Of a stretch of DNA of 64,000 bases, positions 8,887 to 19,040 are shown piece by piece; the stretch's first letter is position 1; every line of letters starts with the position of its first letter. The notes beneath the pieces were generated by a model that saw only the letters and a program-made list of their open reading frames with translations, was not told the origin of the DNA and ran no database searches. The DNA is from Glaciecola sp048820975 (GTDB taxonomy: Bacteria; Pseudomonadota; Gammaproteobacteria; Enterobacterales; Alteromonadaceae). The position numbers and the translations under genes were made by a program. Location: assembly GCF_048820975.1 (NCBI RefSeq), contig NZ_JBMEUF010000001.1:744001-808000 (forward strand), read 5' to 3'.

Positions 8887-9645
8887 TTAACCGGCGGTAT
8901 AACCGCCATCCACAGGGTAGCTGCTACCGGTAATAAAAGACGCTTCATCGCTTGCTAAAAAATAGGCTAAAGCAGCCACATCTTCAGCCTGCCCTATCCT
9001 CCCTAGGGGCTGCTGAAGCGCTTCTTCTGCATGCACCTTATCTATTTCTTCCCCTGATTTTTCACAATAGCGATTTATAGCCGCATGATATAAAGGTGTT
9101 TCAATGGTGCCTGGACAAATAATATTAGCTCTCACATTAAATTTTGCATAATCCAAAGCCGTAGACTTTGCCATGGATGCAAGCGCGTGTTTTGTTAGCC
9201 CGTAAATAAAAGAGTTCTGCTTTGCCACTAAAGATTGATCAGAGCCGATATAAATAATACTGCCGCTGTTTTGGGCTCGCATAAAAGGAATAGCAGCACG
9301 TGTTGCATAGTATGCGCCTTTCACATTTATATTTAACACTCGTTCAAAATCGTCGTTGTTGGTATTTTCTATATTGCCTGAAAAATGTACGCCCGCGTTT
9401 GAAATAAGTACGTCAATACCATAGGCTTTCCCAATACGCGCTATCTCTTCATTCACTTGAGCTTGGTTTGTTACCGAGCACTCAATAAACGTCCCGACGG
9501 TTGATGGAACAATATCTAGATTAAATACATTATAGTTTCGTGTATCAAAGTATTTGGCTATTGCCAAGCCAATACCAGATGACGCCCCAGTGATAACAAG
9601 CGTTTTATTTATTTGATGATTGGTAAGGTTTTGGTTTTCAGTCAC
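8887..9645 (-). CDS. Short-chain dehydrogenase/reductase, probable sugar dehydrogenase
   Basis: 252 residues from a GTG start; an AGGA lies 12 nt upstream. Classical SDR: VITGASSGIG cofactor motif, SNAG, catalytic Ser (IGSD) and YGLTK, and a C-terminal GSSYPVDGGYTAG. It oxidises or reduces a small carbonyl/alcohol substrate with NAD(P). Its pairing with the lactonase suggests an aldose dehydrogenase, or a 2-keto-3-deoxy-sugar-acid dehydrogenase as in fucose/rhamnose oxidation. Gap 9646-9914 to the next gene is AT-rich with no other gene seen. Confidence 0.88.
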   Translation of the reverse strand: MTENQNLTNHQINKTLVITGASSGIGLAIAKYFDTRNYNVFNLDIVPSTVGTFIECSVTNQAQVNEEIARIGKAYGIDVLISNAGVHFSGNIENTNNDDFERVLNINVKGAYYATRAAIPFMRAQNSGSIIYIGSDQSLVAKQNSFIYGLTKHALASMAKSTALDYAKFNVRANIICPGTIETPLYHAAINRYCEKSGEEIDKVHAEEALQQPLGRIGQAEDVAALAYFLASDEASFITGSSYPVDGGYTAG

Positions 9646-9914
9646 GAATGTACGGTTTCCTAAAGGCTATTTTTCACAAAATATTGTTAATATCAACATT
9701 ATGCTAATAATACACGTAAATCGTTCAATAATGGCTGACTATTTTACTATGTACGAAACTTACTATTTGTTAGTGTATTTTACTAAAATACGTTTGCGCT
9801 TTTAACTATTTAAAATTTTTAAAACACTAAGCTCATGATTTAACTAAAAATAAATTATGGCTTACATTTTGCTAAATGCCTATATTATTACAACAATTTT
9901 AATGGAGAAATATT

Positions 9915-10181
9915 ATGGAACCTAATTTATGGACGTTTTTAATTATATGTACATTAACGCTAGGTGGCTTCTTGTACATATTGATTACCACGGTAAACAA
10001 AAAACAAATACGCGATCTTGAGTTTGAAACGAAAAAACTAGAAAAAATGGATATTAAAACTGAAGTGGATGCAGCTGTGGATAAGAAACTTAAAGACGTT
10101 TTCGCACGTATTGAAGTGCTAGAATCCATTGTTACAGATAAAACTGTTGCGCTTGATAACGAGATTTCTAAATTAAAATAA
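9915..10181 (+). CDS. Small membrane protein with coiled coil, PspB-like C-terminus
   Basis: 88 residues: one N-terminal membrane helix (about 6-27), then a charged coiled coil ending RIEVLESIVTDKTVALDNEISKL, similar to the RIQALESIL tail of PspB-type envelope-stress proteins. It is shorter in homology than true PspB and has no psp genes nearby, so the name is tentative. A GGAGA lies 8 nt before the ATG. It is the last host gene before the prophage. Confidence 0.65.
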   Translation: MEPNLWTFLIICTLTLGGFLYILITTVNKKQIRDLEFETKKLEKMDIKTEVDAAVDKKLKDVFARIEVLESIVTDKTVALDNEISKLK

Positions 10182-10208
10182 CACAATATCTTGTGGGTAT
10201 GGTGCATA

Positions 10209-10238
10209 AAAAAGCCTCATACAAGATGAGGCTTTTTT
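10209..10238. terminator. Bidirectional terminator between the last host gene and attL
   Basis: AAAAAAGCCTCAT/ATGAGGCTTTTTT hairpin, flanked by A and T runs on both sides. It can end the upstream small-protein gene and, on the minus strand, would be the natural terminator of the tRNA gene whose 3' half remains at 10245. Confidence 0.9.
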
Positions 10239-10244
10239 AGAATT

Positions 10245-10290
10245 TGGTGCGTCCACCCAGATTCGAACTGGGGACCTCTACCATGTCAAG
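10245..10290 (-). repeat. attL: 3' half of a tRNA-Val-like gene
   Basis: On the minus strand this is the anticodon loop onward of a tRNA: TTGACATGGTAG, T-loop TTCGAAT and terminal CCA. It shares the anticodon-stem/loop block and T-loop with the intact tRNA-Val at 58666-58742, but the T-stem is CCCAG/CTGGG (not ACTAG/CTAGT) and the acceptor strand is TGGACGC (not TAGTCGC). It marks the left end of the prophage. Confidence 0.85.
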
Positions 10291-10426
10291 ATACAGCGGT
10301 ATAACTCAAATAAACTATTTATTACAATGATTTACCGCTATATTTTGCGTATTTTACACATAGCAAAAACGCCAAACTAGACCAATATTAAAAATAGTAA
10401 AAACATAAACTTAGCAATTTACAACC

Positions 10427-10441
10427 ACTGTATAAGGTTAC
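10427..10441 (+). repeat. Putative integrase arm-type site, left copy
   Basis: The 15-mer ACTGTATAAGGTTAC occurs here, 137 bp inside attL, and again in the same orientation at 49417-49431, 60 bp inside the other att site. Paired repeats flanking the core at both prophage ends fit the arm-type sites bound by lambda-like integrases. The stretch 10291-10491 holds no gene; an inverted AGCGGTA/TACCGCT pair near 10296 and 10333 is also present. Confidence 0.55.
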
Positions 10442-10491
10442 ACAAAAACAAGTGAAGAATAGCCGCTAACAACTAGCTAGCGGCATGCCAT

Positions 10492-13400
10492 TTACAGCAT
10501 TCTAAGTATTGGCGCTGATTTCATGCCAGGGCCAGCTATAACAATTCCGTTGCTGTCACCTGTTACATAAATAACAATCGTTACCACTGGTGTTCCCACA
10601 CCGTTAATACTTCCAAACTTCACATATAAATGTTCATCTTTAAATTGAACGTCTTGCGTGTCGCTTGATATTGCTACATCGTTATTAATAATCACTTCTA
10701 CTCGCGCAATATTGTTAGAATCAAAATCTAAGTAACCATTTTTATCTACAATATCAGTTGAAGTATTTTTGATTTTAAAACGAATAGTTTCAACATTCGA
10801 GCGTCCAGCATATCGAGCAAATGAAGTGCTACCATCTATTTCAAATACCGCTCTCGACAATGCGTTAAACGACTCACTTGAAAGTAGTTCGTCAACTGTG
10901 ATTGCAATTGCTACTGGTGTTGCTGCAAGTCCGTTAGCTGAGCCCGTCCATTCAACTGTATAATTACCCGCTGCTTCAGTATCAAGATTATTAGTGCTAG
11001 GCGTTAATATTGTTTCATTACCTAGATAATCTGTCATTGTCGCAACTGGCAATATAAAGCTATCACCTTTGTTTATTGTGTAACTTGTGTTGGATGGGCT
11101 AAGTGTAATCACTGGGGCCGTGACCACAATATCAGCAGCAACATTCACACTTACACTTTCACTCACTTCAACACCGTCAGCATTAGTCGCTACTGCTGTG
11201 ACTGTCACAGTGCTAGCAGTTGTTAAACTAGGCGCTGTAAACGTACGTGTTAAGCCTGTGCCACTTAGCGTAGCTGTGCTAGTGAACGATACGTTAGTCA
11301 CGTTACTTGTTGCCGTTACTGTTACCGTTTCACCGCCTTGGGCGCTTGTTGGTGATGCCGTTAGGCTTAGTGTGGGTAATGCTGCGGCGGGTGGTGCATC
11401 TAGCGTTACTGTTCTTTGAACTATATCTGATTGATTACCGCTTGCATCCGTTCGCACATAAGAAAGCACTTGGGGGCTTGTGCTGTTTCTGTCTAGTTCA
11501 TTAATAGCGTAAACAGTTTCATACCCATGTAGAGGGCTGAATGTTTCCGCACCGCCATCTTGCCAATCGTTTGCTACTTGCAAGTCTGAGCCGCCATTCA
11601 AATCAATCGTAGGCTTAAGGTCTTGGCTTGTTTTTAAGTGGTGCGTAGGCGTGAAGTTTAAAACAGGAACTACTAACGCTCGTAATCTTCTAAAGTTTGC
11701 ATGTGAAGAATTGTTGTTGTCGTTTAACCTATCTCTTTGTGTAATAGTTAAATCATTATCAAAGATTATAGGGGCGTATGTGTTTGTAGCAACATCATTA
11801 ATAATAAGTCCATATTTCTTTATTGCTGTAAGTAGTGCGTAAAACTCATATGACCATTTGTTAGAAGATTTGCCATTTTCTGCTACATCTTGCAATATAC
11901 CGCGCTTAAACTCTGCGCGTAAATCAAGGTTAGGATCTATCGTAAAAACAGCGCCCATTGGAACACCGCCAGCGTATACGTTAGCAAAACCCCCATCTGC
12001 TAATCCTGACGGGTAGCTTGTAACATTGCCTGAGCCATGCGATTGAGTGAACATTTCAGTAGTATCAAATATTGCGCCTGTACCATTCCCACTTGTTCTT
12101 GTTGGTGCGTGAGTGGCGCTTGATAAATCACTCTTATGCTGTCCGTTTCTAGTTACGAAAGCTTTTATGATTGAACCGTTTGAATCTACAGACTGCACAG
12201 CGTAAGTGGTCGGTGAATGTGTATCTGACACGTCATCACAGTAGAAGTATAAAACATCTCCCTCACTGTAGCCGCTGCCGCCATTAACTACCTTTAGCGG
12301 CTTGCTATAATACCTATGAATAAAATAACTGGCTCTTGTGCCTTGGTCGCTGTAGTCGGTAAGATACTGATTAGCCATCATTTGGCAAGCTGATAAATAA
12401 CCCGCAAGCGCATGATTAATAGCCGTTTCTGCGGTTGTTAAATCGGCTTCAATACTTGCATCATCCCAACCGCTGTAATTAATTCTATCTAATTCGCGCT
12501 TGTGTACGATACCCCCAGCCGCGCTAAATCCTGACGCTCTTGGGCTGTTTGTCATGCCTTGCGTATTTTCAGGTCGCCATTCTGTTTGGGATACAGACCA
12601 TTGGCTTAAGTCGTGCGCTGTACATCTACTACAAATCCAGCGACCATCAACATCTGTACTTCTCATGTAATACATGTGCAAAGCATAGCGTTTATTTGGA
12701 AGTATAAATAAATAGTTTCTATCAGAGTTCCACGCGGTATGGTAAGCTGAATCGTAATCACCAACTGGTAAATCAAATTGAGCGTTTATAATACGCTCGC
12801 CGCCAAATTCGGCATCTAGATCCTCACCCTCAAAAGCTGCTATAAAGTTATTTTGTGGGAGTAAATAGTTAAACCCAAACTCGCCTAATTCGTCTAAGCT
12901 TTCAAGCTCTCTTACTTCTATGCTTGCTGAATAATCAATAGCTGAATTGCTAGATTTATATATGTAATTAACTATTGAGTTTGACCAGCTGCCATCTTCA
13001 TCGCCCACCATAAACGCGGCTTGCTCGGCTGATAAAGTAAATAAGCAATAATATCTTCCCGCGTAGTTCACGCCATCGTCAGTAGAATTATATGTTGTTA
13101 ATGATGGTTCGCTCATTCTAATTCTTGAGCCTTGTTCATCAATTTCTACTACATACCGCGCAAAGCCTAGCGTATCCTTTGTTTTTTGAGATGCGATTGA
13201 TCCTGTTAATCTATTTTGATAAGTATTGAAGCCCTCGTAAGCTTGATTATAGTTTGTGCCAATGGCGCACAAGTCACCTAATCTTACCCCCTCAACACTT
13301 TCAACTATCGCCCAATCACTTCCCGCTGTTAAAGAAAGGTGATTAGCATTAACATTGTTTTTATTTCCTGTCATAGCTATATCGCTATAAACAATATTAT

Positions 13401-15108
13401 CAGGTAAGCCTTTGTTTAGCGGGTCGTCTGGTCTAAATGGTGTTAGGTAGTGATCGCTTTTACCCCTCAGGTAATGACCGTCTTTGTTGTAGATAGACTC
13501 ACCGACTACAGCGAAAGCGTTGATTGATGTTATTACCGCATCACCGCTATCATTACCAAATTTATTATATATAACTATATCGCCATCACTTCCCAAACCC
13601 ACATCGTGAAACTGTCCGTTGTTACCGCTGTATCGGCTTGGATCTAATGCCGCTGTTCCGTTGCTTGTGATTCTAAAGCTTGTGTCATGGTACGGACGCA
13701 TCAAAAATTCCATCTTAATAGTATTTGTACCATTAGAATTTTTTAATATTCTGTACCACTCTTGCACTCTAAAGTTACCAAAAGCGACCTGTATTTGACT
13801 TCCGTCAACTGGTTTGTCATATGTAACTTCTACACTAACAAGCGTTTTCTCGGCTTGCCCTAGCGCATCGAACGGAACTTTGATTTTTCCGCATATTTGG
13901 CTATCAGTTGTATCGTTAGTTAATAGAGCTAGTTCGCTAGCATTTACAGTTGTTTCATCTTCAAAACCGTAAGCCCATGTGTGCCCATCTGGTGAGTCGA
14001 AACGCTTTAAGTTCCAGCCGTTAACAGTTATATTTTCTTCACCGTATTTCTGTACAGTACTAGCCCAATCTGTAGAAGTGATATTTTCCTTAGCTAATAC
14101 AGTTACAGTAACGTCAACTTGATCAGCACTAACACCTTGACTGTTAGTGAAATTGTATTGATAGATGGTTGTGCCTATATTGGAAATATCTCCAACTACT
14201 GTAGGCGTTATTTTGTTGTAACCATCAATCGGATCTGAATAATAGCCTGTTGGGATATGGAAAGGCTGACCTTGACTAATAGTGAAATCAGTTCGTTTGC
14301 CTGATATTATTATTTGCGGCTTTGCTACATATGTGACAGTTACCGATTTACTAGCTATATTTCCGTCACTATCAACTACCGACCATGTTTTAGTTTGTTC
14401 ACCTGCTTGCGTATCGTCAAAGCTGCCTGTTGTGGTTATTGATGAAGTTAAATCACCATCTTCAATATCACTAGCCGTAGCTGTTATTGTTGGCTCGCCC
14501 TCTCCTGTACCTAGCGTGTAAGTTTCGGTGGTGGGTGTAAGCGTGATAGTGGGTGCATTGCCTGTTGCTGGTAGCTCTGACGCATCACCAAATGATGATG
14601 AATTAACCGAACCGCCTGTGTCATATAGTCTTAAGCCGCATTTAACATTATCAACACCAAATGATTCAGTAATACTATAAACTTGATTCCCCTCTAACAG
14701 CACTGTGATCTGCTCTCCATCAAGCTGAACTTCAACTTCGTATGGGGTATTGGTTGCAAAATTTGGTACAAACTGGCCCTCAGCGATTGTTGTATGATCA
14801 CCTGCTATTCGAGTTACAATTTTAAGCTCGCCAGTTGCTATTAAAACAGCAAATATATAAGCGTCACTTGTACCAGAGCCTCTAAAGAAAAATCCTGAAC
14901 TCTCTGAACTACCTGTTGATAAAGAGTGAGTATGAACACCATCAGAAGATGGGGCGGTATAAAAAGCTAATGCGGCTAGCCCTGATGGTCTTGATGTAGC
15001 AACGGCTGAGTTGTTTTGTATTTCAAAGGCCGAACCTTGCAAAAAAGAAAATCCGCTTGGCAACGGGTCGCCATCGTTACCCGTATATGTAAACACTTGT
15101 GTAGCCAT
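10492..15108 (-). CDS. Large tail-fibre/receptor-binding protein with Ig-like domains
   Basis: 1538 residues, the largest gene here and last in the tail operon. The N-terminal ~170 residues look like a concanavalin-type beta-sandwich. Ig/HYR-like repeats follow (PTITLTPTTETYTLGTGEGEP, about 185-350), then a long unique central part with a CxxC (WICSRC), further Ig-like repeats (about 1250-1430) and a beta-rich end. Its position after the tail-tip gene and its beta-repeat composition point to host-surface binding. No depolymerase motif was recognised. Confidence 0.75.
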   Translation of the reverse strand: MATQVFTYTGNDGDPLPSGFSFLQGSAFEIQNNSAVATSRPSGLAALAFYTAPSSDGVHTHSLSTGSSESSGFFFRGSGTSDAYIFAVLIATGELKIVTRIAGDHTTIAEGQFVPNFATNTPYEVEVQLDGEQITVLLEGNQVYSITESFGVDNVKCGLRLYDTGGSVNSSSFGDASELPATGNAPTITLTPTTETYTLGTGEGEPTITATASDIEDGDLTSSITTTGSFDDTQAGEQTKTWSVVDSDGNIASKSVTVTYVAKPQIIISGKRTDFTISQGQPFHIPTGYYSDPIDGYNKITPTVVGDISNIGTTIYQYNFTNSQGVSADQVDVTVTVLAKENITSTDWASTVQKYGEENITVNGWNLKRFDSPDGHTWAYGFEDETTVNASELALLTNDTTDSQICGKIKVPFDALGQAEKTLVSVEVTYDKPVDGSQIQVAFGNFRVQEWYRILKNSNGTNTIKMEFLMRPYHDTSFRITSNGTAALDPSRYSGNNGQFHDVGLGSDGDIVIYNKFGNDSGDAVITSINAFAVVGESIYNKDGHYLRGKSDHYLTPFRPDDPLNKGLPDNIVYSDIAMTGNKNNVNANHLSLTAGSDWAIVESVEGVRLGDLCAIGTNYNQAYEGFNTYQNRLTGSIASQKTKDTLGFARYVVEIDEQGSRIRMSEPSLTTYNSTDDGVNYAGRYYCLFTLSAEQAAFMVGDEDGSWSNSIVNYIYKSSNSAIDYSASIEVRELESLDELGEFGFNYLLPQNNFIAAFEGEDLDAEFGGERIINAQFDLPVGDYDSAYHTAWNSDRNYLFILPNKRYALHMYYMRSTDVDGRWICSRCTAHDLSQWSVSQTEWRPENTQGMTNSPRASGFSAAGGIVHKRELDRINYSGWDDASIEADLTTAETAINHALAGYLSACQMMANQYLTDYSDQGTRASYFIHRYYSKPLKVVNGGSGYSEGDVLYFYCDDVSDTHSPTTYAVQSVDSNGSIIKAFVTRNGQHKSDLSSATHAPTRTSGNGTGAIFDTTEMFTQSHGSGNVTSYPSGLADGGFANVYAGGVPMGAVFTIDPNLDLRAEFKRGILQDVAENGKSSNKWSYEFYALLTAIKKYGLIINDVATNTYAPIIFDNDLTITQRDRLNDNNNSSHANFRRLRALVVPVLNFTPTHHLKTSQDLKPTIDLNGGSDLQVANDWQDGGAETFSPLHGYETVYAINELDRNSTSPQVLSYVRTDASGNQSDIVQRTVTLDAPPAAALPTLSLTASPTSAQGGETVTVTATSNVTNVSFTSTATLSGTGLTRTFTAPSLTTASTVTVTAVATNADGVEVSESVSVNVAADIVVTAPVITLSPSNTSYTINKGDSFILPVATMTDYLGNETILTPSTNNLDTEAAGNYTVEWTGSANGLAATPVAIAITVDELLSSESFNALSRAVFEIDGSTSFARYAGRSNVETIRFKIKNTSTDIVDKNGYLDFDSNNIARVEVIINNDVAISSDTQDVQFKDEHLYVKFGSINGVGTPVVTIVIYVTGDSNGIVIAGPGMKSAPILRML

Positions 15109-15131
15109 ATATTATTATCCTGTGTTGATGT

Positions 15132-15596
15132 TTAAACTGTTCTGTGAATTATCTTTTGTGAGCCATACTTGCGAGTATATGAGTAGCCCATGAAGCCTAG
15201 TGTTTGCCCCTTGGTTGCTATCTCTAGCCAAATATCATCGTTAAATCCAACTTTCGAGTGCAGCATTTCCACTAACACTTCGTGATTGTCGATTTCTTCT
15301 AGCAAGCAAGTTGCGCGTAAATCTATGTCATTTTTATTTATTGTGTAGCCGTCAAGCTTTTCAATGTAATCATTCATAGCAACCGCTGTTTCAAAGTCTT
15401 TAGCATTGAAAGCGTCAATTGACTTAGTGCTAGCGTTAACTATATAACTTCCGATTACTCTTGTTTTACGGTGGTTTACTTCTTCAATAAAGCGAACTTT
15501 TACGCATGATTTAGGCTGTATTTCTTCAAGCGTAGTTTGTGGGCCCACTCTACAAAGCCATGCTTTTTTTTCATTGATGTCTTGCGTGATTTTCAT
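15132..15596 (-). CDS. Prophage tail-region protein of unknown function
   Basis: 154 residues, soluble, mixed charge, no motif I recognise. It lies between the 216-residue tail-region gene and the giant fibre and begins MKITQDINEKKAW. By position it may be a fibre-attachment or fibre-assembly factor; that is inference from context only. Confidence 0.6.
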   Translation of the reverse strand: MKITQDINEKKAWLCRVGPQTTLEEIQPKSCVKVRFIEEVNHRKTRVIGSYIVNASTKSIDAFNAKDFETAVAMNDYIEKLDGYTINKNDIDLRATCLLEEIDNHEVLVEMLHSKVGFNDDIWLEIATKGQTLGFMGYSYTRKYGSQKIIHRTV

Positions 15597-15624
15597 GATA
15601 GATACTCGATTGTATCTGTACGAC

Positions 15625-16275
15625 TTAAACAGATGCTATTGAAAGGTTTTCTAGTTCATTTATGTATTGTTCAGCGACTTGATTAAACTGACTTGGTTGC
15701 GCGTTATCTATTGCCGACTTGCCCTTTAATCGTAAGTTTCTAATTTGCATTAGTGCATCATCCCAAACGGCTTTTATGTTCTCTACATCTTGCGCGGCTT
15801 GTTCTATCGTTTGGCCTTTTTCAATTCGCCAATCGTCATTAATTGCGCGGGGTGCATCAGCTTCAATACTTCCAGCGTTGCGCCATGCTTGCACCTGATT
15901 TGCTACCTCAGTGTATTCAAGGTCAATTAATAAACCTTGACTAACTAAGCGCATACGTGCTCGTCCTGCGGCTTGGTCAATTGCGTTATAGCAATTTAAT
16001 CTTGTGTTTAAGTTTGTAATGTGATGTTCGGTATTTAAACCAGCTTTACGCATTGAACGCGATAATGAATTGATTAACGTGCGGTCGGTTTGCTTGTTGA
16101 TTACATCGTTATTGATTAAATCAAACGTAGTGCCGTTATACGTATAAACGTCTTTGGGGTAATTTCCTTTGTGTAGCGTTTGGCCCTCTTTTACTTGGCT
16201 AGTGTGCCATTTAGCAGGGCAATACATCGTTTTGACTATTTCGTTTGTAGCGTCATCGGTAATAGTAATTTTCAT
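15625..16275 (-). CDS. Prophage tail-region protein, possible fibre assembly factor
   Basis: 216 residues; the N-terminus (MKITITDDATNEIV) describes a small beta domain and the C-terminal half is helical (QAWRNAGSIEADAP to the end), reminiscent of tail-fibre assembly chaperones but without a secure family match. It starts 2 bp after the tail-tip gene ends, so it is translated with the tail module. Confidence 0.6.
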   Translation of the reverse strand: MKITITDDATNEIVKTMYCPAKWHTSQVKEGQTLHKGNYPKDVYTYNGTTFDLINNDVINKQTDRTLINSLSRSMRKAGLNTEHHITNLNTRLNCYNAIDQAAGRARMRLVSQGLLIDLEYTEVANQVQAWRNAGSIEADAPRAINDDWRIEKGQTIEQAAQDVENIKAVWDDALMQIRNLRLKGKSAIDNAQPSQFNQVAEQYINELENLSIASV

Positions 16276-16277
16276 TG

Positions 16278-19040
16278 CTACACTTCCTCAGCTTGCAAAT
16301 AACCGTCATAATAAGTGCGTTGGTTATCAACACTCCCGCTTGTCTCAGTTGTTAGTTTTACTGAATATTCATTGCCGCCCGGCTGATTAGTAAAAACAGC
16401 ACTAAAGCTAAATGAGTTACCCAATTCGTAAGTGCTGTTTGATGGGTCAAAATAATCACTACCTACCTGAGTATTGCCCCTAAATAATTCAAGTTTCACT
16501 CTTGTCGAGCGGTCGCGCTGCTCAGGCTCTGGCCCTCCAATTGTATAACTTGCTTCTGCATACCCTGTTACATTAAAACTCACATCGAATGTGCCGGCGG
16601 GTGCATTAACGCTTAAAATTTCTAAGCTTGAACTAGTGGTGCTGCTATCCACTTCATCACGCACAACATTTGAATTTAACCCATCGGCGCCAGGTGTGCC
16701 CGGTCTGCCGTCTTGACCATCTCTCAATAAAAAGAAATAGACAATTAACACCGCATCTTGATATTTAATTTCAGCGGTGGGCGTGGCTGTGCTGTTGTTA
16801 ATAACGGTTAAAGTCATGCCGCCGCCCAAAGGAGGGGTGCTTGCGCTCACATAAATAGCGGTATCTGCTCTCGTTACACGCGCTCTTATAAAGTCTTGTG
16901 TAACTGTTGCACCGTCACGATTGAAGCCCACTTTAATTGTTGCCGTATCATTAGCCGGTACTAGTACATTTTCGCTATCTATTTTCCATGATAAAGTATT
17001 TGACTCAACCGATGAAAAGCCCACCAAGGCACTTGTGCCATCGGCGCCATTAGGCCCTTGCAAATCATAGCGGTAAGTCCACGTTGAACCGTCCGTTTTT
17101 TGATAGACGTAACGCCCCTGCACTAATGCAAAGTCGTTAACGCGTCCAGTTGATGCGCTAGGTGTGCTTGTAGCGTATATCCAAGCGTTACCGGGTATAC
17201 CGTCATTGCCATTTAAGCTATCAAGAAAAGTGCTTATTGAGCCGGAATTCCCCTCACTCAACCATATTTCATAAGCTGATAAACCATTTGAGCCGCCAGC
17301 CGAAATCCAAACGAACTTACTTAAGTCGGCTAGGCTTGCCGTTTCTGTTAATTGATTAAAAGCAAAGCCAATAAATGCTTTTGAACTATCTGTAAGACTG
17401 GCACCATTGCCGTTTATATCATCTGCGTACGCGCGCCATGTGAAGCTGTTTATTGTTTGGTCTACTGATATTTGAAAATCAACATAATCAGATTTAAGAA
17501 CAACACCGACCGCTCTGGCTCTAAATGTGTAATTGCCTTGGCTTAAGTTTCTAAGCTCAAAGAACTTACGCGCTATCACTTGGTGTTCAATGATTACACC
17601 GATACTGTTTAATAACTGTATTTCATAGCGTGTAGTCGTGCCGCTCCATTGAACTTCTAACTGTTTAAGTTGGTTGTAATACTGGTTTAACGTAAAGTTG
17701 CTAGGGCTTTGTGGTTTAATGACTTGGTGATGTGTTGCCGGGTAAGTTGGCAAATCACCTGAAAAGTTAAAATCATAAATAGAGGGTTGATGCTCTCTTA
17801 ATGTTAGCTCAACCTCTGTATTACTTTCTTTAGTGCTTGTTACTCGAAAGGGCTTAGCAATAAAGCCGTAATCGTCATAAGTAACAGGCACAATATCACC
17901 TACTTCGTAAATGATGCCCCATAGCTCTAATATAACGGTGAATGTTTTTAAGTCGCGGCTAACCTCGGCTTTTGCTTTTGCAAATGCTTTGGCTTCGTAA
18001 TAATTGCGGCATGTGTCAAGGCTTACCGATTGCTCTAATACAACACCGTTATCAGCGGCTAACCAAGCAGTTTCAATTGCTGAATCTTTTTCAGGGTATA
18101 TTACTTCTTGCTTTGTCGAGTTCGCTTCATCATCGGTATACTCAACAACCACCCTATTAAAACGATTGTTTTTTGATGTAGATGTTAAATTACCCGCTTC
18201 AATAATATCGTCATGCAAAATAGGCACCGATACAACTGGATCGTCTTTTTCTATGATGGGTGTTAGCTTGCCATCTATTATAGGCATTAAGCCCCTAAAA
18301 CCTTTTAGTAGCGCATTGACGTTATCAAGTACTGACTCGCCTGTATCAATTGCCACATTGGATGTGAACAGGGGTCGTGTTTCTGTTGCGCCCTCGTAAA
18401 TTGGTACAAGCGTATCGGCAGTGCTTTCAGCGGCATTAAATGCGGTTAAATCTAAACGGCTTACGCTTTCGCCTTTGCCGTAAATGTTAGATTGAAGAAA
18501 ATCTTTTAAGTGCGTTAATGGGTTTTGGCTAGTGGTGCCGGTTATATCTGCTGTAAATGCTGGCTCACTTCTAAGCTTGTTTTCGCCCTCTGCATATTCA
18601 AGGCGAATATATGAACAGGCTTTACCTAAACATTTGTCGCTTGTGCGCCAACCGGCTTGGGTTAAATATTGGTCGCTGTAGCCGTCCATACCATTTGGGA
18701 AGTTACGCACATGAAGAAGTTTATCACCGTTATCGGCTGTGAATAATTCACTGTTTGAAGTTACATCTATATCATCAACATATACAGCGTCTATGCTTTC
18801 AACCTGCTCAGCCCATACAATAACTATGTGCAGTAGGTCGTTTGCAATGTCATCGTCATCAGCGTCATTTGTCGCTTTGAAGATAATCGTGCCAGTGTGC
18901 TTTTTAACGGTGCCGTAAATCTTGTGTATATAAGCATCTGTAGCGGCTTTGGTTAGCTCTGCACCCGATAACTCTTGTTTTGGCGCGTCTGGTGTAAGCC
19001 AGCCAACAAAGAAGTCAAAAACCTTAGTAAATAAACCCAT
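16278..19040 (-). CDS. Tail tip attachment protein (lambda gpJ-like) with collagen-like segments
   Basis: 920 residues. The first ~480 match the central tail-hub architecture of gpJ-type proteins (DVTSNSELF, the cysteine-containing GKACSYIRLEY, TLREHQPSIYDF). A fibronectin-like part follows, then Gly-Pro-rich collagen-like stretches (QGPNGADGTS, GRPGTPGADG) and beta-rich ends. It would form the baseplate tip and help choose the host. The start codon overlaps the stop of the preceding gene (19040). Confidence 0.82.
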   Translation of the reverse strand: MGLFTKVFDFFVGWLTPDAPKQELSGAELTKAATDAYIHKIYGTVKKHTGTIIFKATNDADDDDIANDLLHIVIVWAEQVESIDAVYVDDIDVTSNSELFTADNGDKLLHVRNFPNGMDGYSDQYLTQAGWRTSDKCLGKACSYIRLEYAEGENKLRSEPAFTADITGTTSQNPLTHLKDFLQSNIYGKGESVSRLDLTAFNAAESTADTLVPIYEGATETRPLFTSNVAIDTGESVLDNVNALLKGFRGLMPIIDGKLTPIIEKDDPVVSVPILHDDIIEAGNLTSTSKNNRFNRVVVEYTDDEANSTKQEVIYPEKDSAIETAWLAADNGVVLEQSVSLDTCRNYYEAKAFAKAKAEVSRDLKTFTVILELWGIIYEVGDIVPVTYDDYGFIAKPFRVTSTKESNTEVELTLREHQPSIYDFNFSGDLPTYPATHHQVIKPQSPSNFTLNQYYNQLKQLEVQWSGTTTRYEIQLLNSIGVIIEHQVIARKFFELRNLSQGNYTFRARAVGVVLKSDYVDFQISVDQTINSFTWRAYADDINGNGASLTDSSKAFIGFAFNQLTETASLADLSKFVWISAGGSNGLSAYEIWLSEGNSGSISTFLDSLNGNDGIPGNAWIYATSTPSASTGRVNDFALVQGRYVYQKTDGSTWTYRYDLQGPNGADGTSALVGFSSVESNTLSWKIDSENVLVPANDTATIKVGFNRDGATVTQDFIRARVTRADTAIYVSASTPPLGGGMTLTVINNSTATPTAEIKYQDAVLIVYFFLLRDGQDGRPGTPGADGLNSNVVRDEVDSSTTSSSLEILSVNAPAGTFDVSFNVTGYAEASYTIGGPEPEQRDRSTRVKLELFRGNTQVGSDYFDPSNSTYELGNSFSFSAVFTNQPGGNEYSVKLTTETSGSVDNQRTYYDGYLQAEEV

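Noticed and set aside
10492..15108. Diversity-generating retroelement target in the fibre gene
   Set aside because: No reverse transcriptase gene or template repeat was seen.
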